A DNA stretch of 64,000 nt from Bacillota bacterium (GTDB taxonomy: Bacteria > Bacillota > Clostridia > Oscillospirales > Acutalibacteraceae): NCBI GenBank assembly GCA_023390175.1, contig JAEWDK010000015.1, forward strand, positions 62,001 to 126,000, given 5' to 3'. A program made the translations under genes and the position numbers. Below, piece by piece: positions 61,208-64,000 of the stretch. The number at the start of each line of letters is the position of its first letter. The first letter of the stretch is position 1. The notes beneath the pieces were generated by a model. That model was not told where the DNA came from. It was given only the letters and a program-made list of their open reading frames with translations, and ran no database searches.

Positions 61208-62242
61208 ATGGATTTTTATCAGCTTGTCAGGAACGGCGTTGCAAGTCACGCATCGGACATCCATCTGGCGGCAAACAACCGGCCGGCTTACCGCATCAAC
61301 GGGGCAATGCATTTTTTAAACGCCCCCGCGCTTACGCCCGACGACGTAAACAGTATGATTGCCCAATGTTTGACCGATGAGAAATACAGGGAATTCCTTG
61401 CGACAGGCGATATGGACGCCGCAGCGGAAATTCCCGAATGCGGGCGCTTTCGTGTAAACGCGTTCCGGCAAACCCGCGGCGTAACGCTGGTGCTGCGCAT
61501 TATCAACGCCTCCACGCCGGAAATTTCCGAGCTGTGCCTGCCGCAGTCAATCGGCCGGGTGCTGGAGCTGAAAGAGGGATTGGTTCTTGTGACCGGCCCG
61601 ACCGGGAGCGGAAAATCCACCACACTGGCGGCGATTATCAATGAATACAACAAGACGCGCAGCAGCCATATCATTACAATTGAGGATCCGATCGAATATT
61701 TGCACAGCCCGAAAAACTGTATCATTAATCAAAGGGAAGTCGGTGCGGACAGCGCTTCTTATGCCCGCGCGCTGAAAGCCGCGCTGCGCGAAGACCCGGA
61801 CATTATTCTTGTCGGCGAAATGCGCGACCTGGAATCCATCGCCATTGCCATTACCGCGGCGGAAACGGGGCATTTGGTGCTTTCCACGCTGCACACGATC
61901 GGCGCTTCCAAAACCATTGACCGCCTGATTGACGTTTTCCCGCCCGAACAGCAGCAGCAAATTCGTGCTCAGCTTTCACTTGTGCTGAAAAGCGTGATTT
62001 CGCAGCGGCTGCTCCCCACGGCCGACGGCAAAGGGCGCGTTGCCGCGTTTGAAATGATGTTTGTCAACTCGGCGGTCAGCAACCTGATTCGCGAAGGCCG
62101 AACCGCGAATATCAGCCAGACCATCCAAACCGGGATGAGTCAGGGCATGATTACGCTTGATAAAAGCATTGATGAGCTGCTCCGGCGCGGGGTTATCACA
62201 CAGAAAATCGCCGCCGAGTACAGCATTGACTTAAACCGGTAG
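61208..62242 (+). CDS. pilT: Type IV pilus retraction ATPase PilT
   Basis: 344 residues. PAS-like N-domain, Walker A GPTGSGKST (130-138), Walker B IILVGEMRDLESIA, HLVLSTLHTIGASKTIDRLI and no zinc cysteines, all typical of PilT rather than PilB. Presence implies that the pilus retracts, enabling twitching or DNA uptake. The C-terminal AIRNLIRE motif reads SNLIREGRTANI here. GGACGGGTGG site; 18 nt after pilB. Confidence 0.94.
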   Translation: MDFYQLVRNGVASHASDIHLAANNRPAYRINGAMHFLNAPALTPDDVNSMIAQCLTDEKYREFLATGDMDAAAEIPECGRFRVNAFRQTRGVTLVLRIINASTPEISELCLPQSIGRVLELKEGLVLVTGPTGSGKSTTLAAIINEYNKTRSSHIITIEDPIEYLHSPKNCIINQREVGADSASYARALKAALREDPDIILVGEMRDLESIAIAITAAETGHLVLSTLHTIGASKTIDRLIDVFPPEQQQQIRAQLSLVLKSVISQRLLPTADGKGRVAAFEMMFVNSAVSNLIREGRTANISQTIQTGMSQGMITLDKSIDELLRRGVITQKIAAEYSIDLNR

Positions 62243-62290
62243 AACCGCGGCTAACAAAACCGTTTGAATTTTCGGAAGGACAGGGATTTT

Positions 62291-63532
62291 ATGCAGTATC
62301 ATTATATCGCCGTAAACCCCAAAAATAAAAAATCACGCGGCTTGATTACTGCCGAAAACAAGGCGGAAGCGATTGCCCGGCTGCAGGACGAGGGCCTGAC
62401 CGCACTGGAGCTGGCCGGTTCGGCGGAAAAAGACGCCGCCCCGAAATCAATTTGGGAAATCGAAATCGGCACCTCGGATATTCACAAAGCGAAAATTCCA
62501 AAGAAAAGGCTGCTCGCTATGATGCACCAAATGGGAATTATGATGAAGGCGGGCGTTTCCCTTTCTATGGCGATGGGCGTTTTAATCGACGGCGAAAAAG
62601 ACAAGCGAATCAAACGAATTTTAAATGAGATAAACGACGATTTGTACACAGGAACCCCGATTTCAGCCGCGATGGCTAAATTCAGGGCATTCCCCGAAAT
62701 CATCGTCAATATTATCCAGTCCGGTGAAGCCAACGGCCGACTGGACACGGCGTTTGAACGCTGTGTCGTTATTTTGGAAAAAGAAATCGCGCTTTCGGCA
62801 AAAATCAGGGGCGCAATGGGTTACCCGATTTTTCTGATGATTCTCACACTGTTCCTGCTGATTGTTATGAACGCGGCGGTGCTGCCGAACTTTGCCATGG
62901 TGTTCAGCCAATTCGGCGCAAAGCTGCCGGCAATTACGATTGCCGTGATGTCGTTTTCCAAATTCATTACAACCAGCTGGTACCTGATTTTGCTGGCCGT
63001 ATTCGCTTTGGTATTCACTTTTACCGTATTAAAGAAGAAAAGTCAGCCTTTTTCCACCGCGATGGACCGTTTACTGCTGAAGGTTCCGGGCATCGGCCCG
63101 CTTCTTCGGCAATCCTACATCGCGCGCTTCTGCCGCATTATGTCCTCCCTTGTGGAAGCCGGCGTGGACATTGTAAGGGCGCTGGAAATTTCACGCGACG
63201 TGATTCCGAACCGCTTTTTCAAACAGCAGCTGACACAGGTGGTGGCCGACGTAAAGGTCGGTTCATCCATTAATGCTTCGGCTGCCAAATTCCCGATTTT
63301 TGATTCGCTGCTCGTTTCCATGATTCAGGTCGGCGAAGAATCCGGAATGCTTTTTGAAACGCTGGATAAAATGGCGTCGCTTTATGAAGAGCAGACCGAT
63401 GAAGCCACCAAGCGGTTTACCTCCGCGCTGGAACCGGCGATGACCATTATTATTGCCGTTATTGTGGGCACCGTGGTTATCTCCATCGTTATGCCAATGT
63501 TCGGTATGTACAACGTGGTGGCAGGAGGATAA
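62291..63532 (+). CDS. pilC: Type IV pilus inner-membrane platform protein PilC
   Basis: 414 residues from the ATG at 62291 (AAGGACAGGG upstream; the longer frame begins with a TTG that has no site). Two T2SF domains (about 75-200 and 280-400), each with paired helices; QMGIMMKAGVSLSMAMGVLI and IMSSLVEAGVDIVRALEIS are the repeated cores, followed by IQVGEESGMLFETLDKM. It couples the motor to pilin insertion. Last gene of the assembly operon; its stop is only 4 nt from that of the opposing MFS gene. Confidence 0.94.
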   Translation: MQYHYIAVNPKNKKSRGLITAENKAEAIARLQDEGLTALELAGSAEKDAAPKSIWEIEIGTSDIHKAKIPKKRLLAMMHQMGIMMKAGVSLSMAMGVLIDGEKDKRIKRILNEINDDLYTGTPISAAMAKFRAFPEIIVNIIQSGEANGRLDTAFERCVVILEKEIALSAKIRGAMGYPIFLMILTLFLLIVMNAAVLPNFAMVFSQFGAKLPAITIAVMSFSKFITTSWYLILLAVFALVFTFTVLKKKSQPFSTAMDRLLLKVPGIGPLLRQSYIARFCRIMSSLVEAGVDIVRALEISRDVIPNRFFKQQLTQVVADVKVGSSINASAAKFPIFDSLLVSMIQVGEESGMLFETLDKMASLYEEQTDEATKRFTSALEPAMTIIIAVIVGTVVISIVMPMFGMYNVVAGG

Positions 63533-63536
63533 CGGA

Positions 63537-64000
63537 TTAGTTTTTTTCGGGCGTCTTCAGCGCCCTTTTCAAAAGAATTCCGATTATAACTGACAGGAAC
63601 AGAAGGACCAAGCCTCCCCAAAACCAAAGCACGGACACACTCCGGAACGCAACCACCGCACCGGAAACCCCCGCGGAAAGAAGAACCCCCGCCTGTGTGA
63701 TAAGGGAAAAGAAGGAAAGCATTCCCGAGCGGTGCTCGCCCAGGATTTCTCTGTTCAGCAATACGCTTTCCCCGATGTTCGCGGCGCCCAGACAAAAATA
63801 CATGATTAAATACCATATCCCGAAGCCCGCCGGTCCTTTCGACAGTGCCAGCAGGAACAGGCAGGCGCCCATGCCGATCCGCATGGCGGTGTAGCCTTTG
63901 GACCGGGTAACGCGGCCGCTGTCCAGCGTACGCTTCATGGCCGCATTGCCCAGCAGTGCAAACGCCATTCCCCCGAACGAAAGCAGACCGAGCAGCCAAA
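63537..64000 (-). CDS. MFS-like transporter, C-terminal fragment
   Basis: The frame runs off the window edge, so only the last 154 residues are seen. Four hydrophobic segments (for example IGMGACLFLLALSKG, FGIWYLIMYFCLGAANIGESV) with a basic tail resemble helices 9-12 of a major facilitator transporter. The internal ATG at 63968 is probably not the start because the frame stays open with hydrophobic residues before it. Substrate unknown. Confidence 0.75.
   Translation of the reverse strand, partial: WLLGLLSFGGMAFALLGNAAMKRTLDSGRVTRSKGYTAMRIGMGACLFLLALSKGPAGFGIWYLIMYFCLGAANIGESVLLNREILGEHRSGMLSFFSLITQAGVLLSAGVSGAVVAFRSVSVLWFWGGLVLLFLSVIIGILLKRALKTPEKN

Overview
The window comes from a low- to mid-GC, endospore-lineage Firmicute. 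The gene mix points to an anaerobic Clostridia of the Oscillospirales/Ruminococcaceae type (inference, no marker gene seen): near-consensus sigma-A promoters with AGGAGG ribosome sites, a T-box leader, a SpoIID-like protein, the glgC/glgD pair, two-subunit serine dehydratase, a complete PTS, and a Gram-positive type IV pilus without secretin. No rRNA, tRNA, CRISPR array or transposase gene was found.

Layout. 1-10.4 kb: tail of a response regulator, an ABC-F ATPase with rsmA, a dCMP-deaminase-like gene, then a leucine unit (leuA-leuB-azlC-azlD) behind a T-box with a CUC leucine specifier, a histidine phosphatase, and an XRE regulator with paired repeats at its promoter. 10.4-17.6 kb: a GH3 hydrolase and the glycogen operon glgB-glgC-glgD-glgA. 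17.9-24.6 kb: sdaAB-sdaAA, gap, a membrane protein with citrate synthase, and a SpoIID-like protein. 24.6-35.5 kb: two importers, livKHMGF (branched-chain amino acids) and oppBCDFA (peptides). 36-41.4 kb: an orphan MerR regulator with a 19-bp-spacer promoter, then the sugar PTS ptsH-ptsI-IIBC-IIA.

41.6-52.9 kb is the accessory part. It holds an MBOAT/DHHW surface-acylation pair, a large secreted protein with tandem C-terminal repeats and a 175-nt leader (S-layer candidate), and a run of poorly characterised genes: an MBL hydrolase with a 13-cysteine tail, a four-helix-bundle protein, a MORN protein and a 457-residue HTH protein. These genes are interleaved with an AT-rich heptad repeat family (AACAATG/TTCATTG) and a conserved palindromic core, present in two long copies and one short one.

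53-63.5 kb is a type IV pilus locus. A minor-pilin operon is divergent from a singly transcribed major pilin with a perfect promoter, followed by a fused pilM-pilN, pilO, prepilin peptidase, pilB, pilT and pilC. The window ends inside an MFS transporter.

Most interesting for follow-up: the heptad-bounded repeat family around the four-helix-bundle gene, the HTH-MORN-MBL neighbourhood, the PilM-PilN fusion, an HPr with arginine where Gram-positive HPr has Ser46, and the autoregulated MerR orphan. Several starts were moved from the longest reading frame to an internal codon with a clear Shine-Dalgarno; each entry says so.
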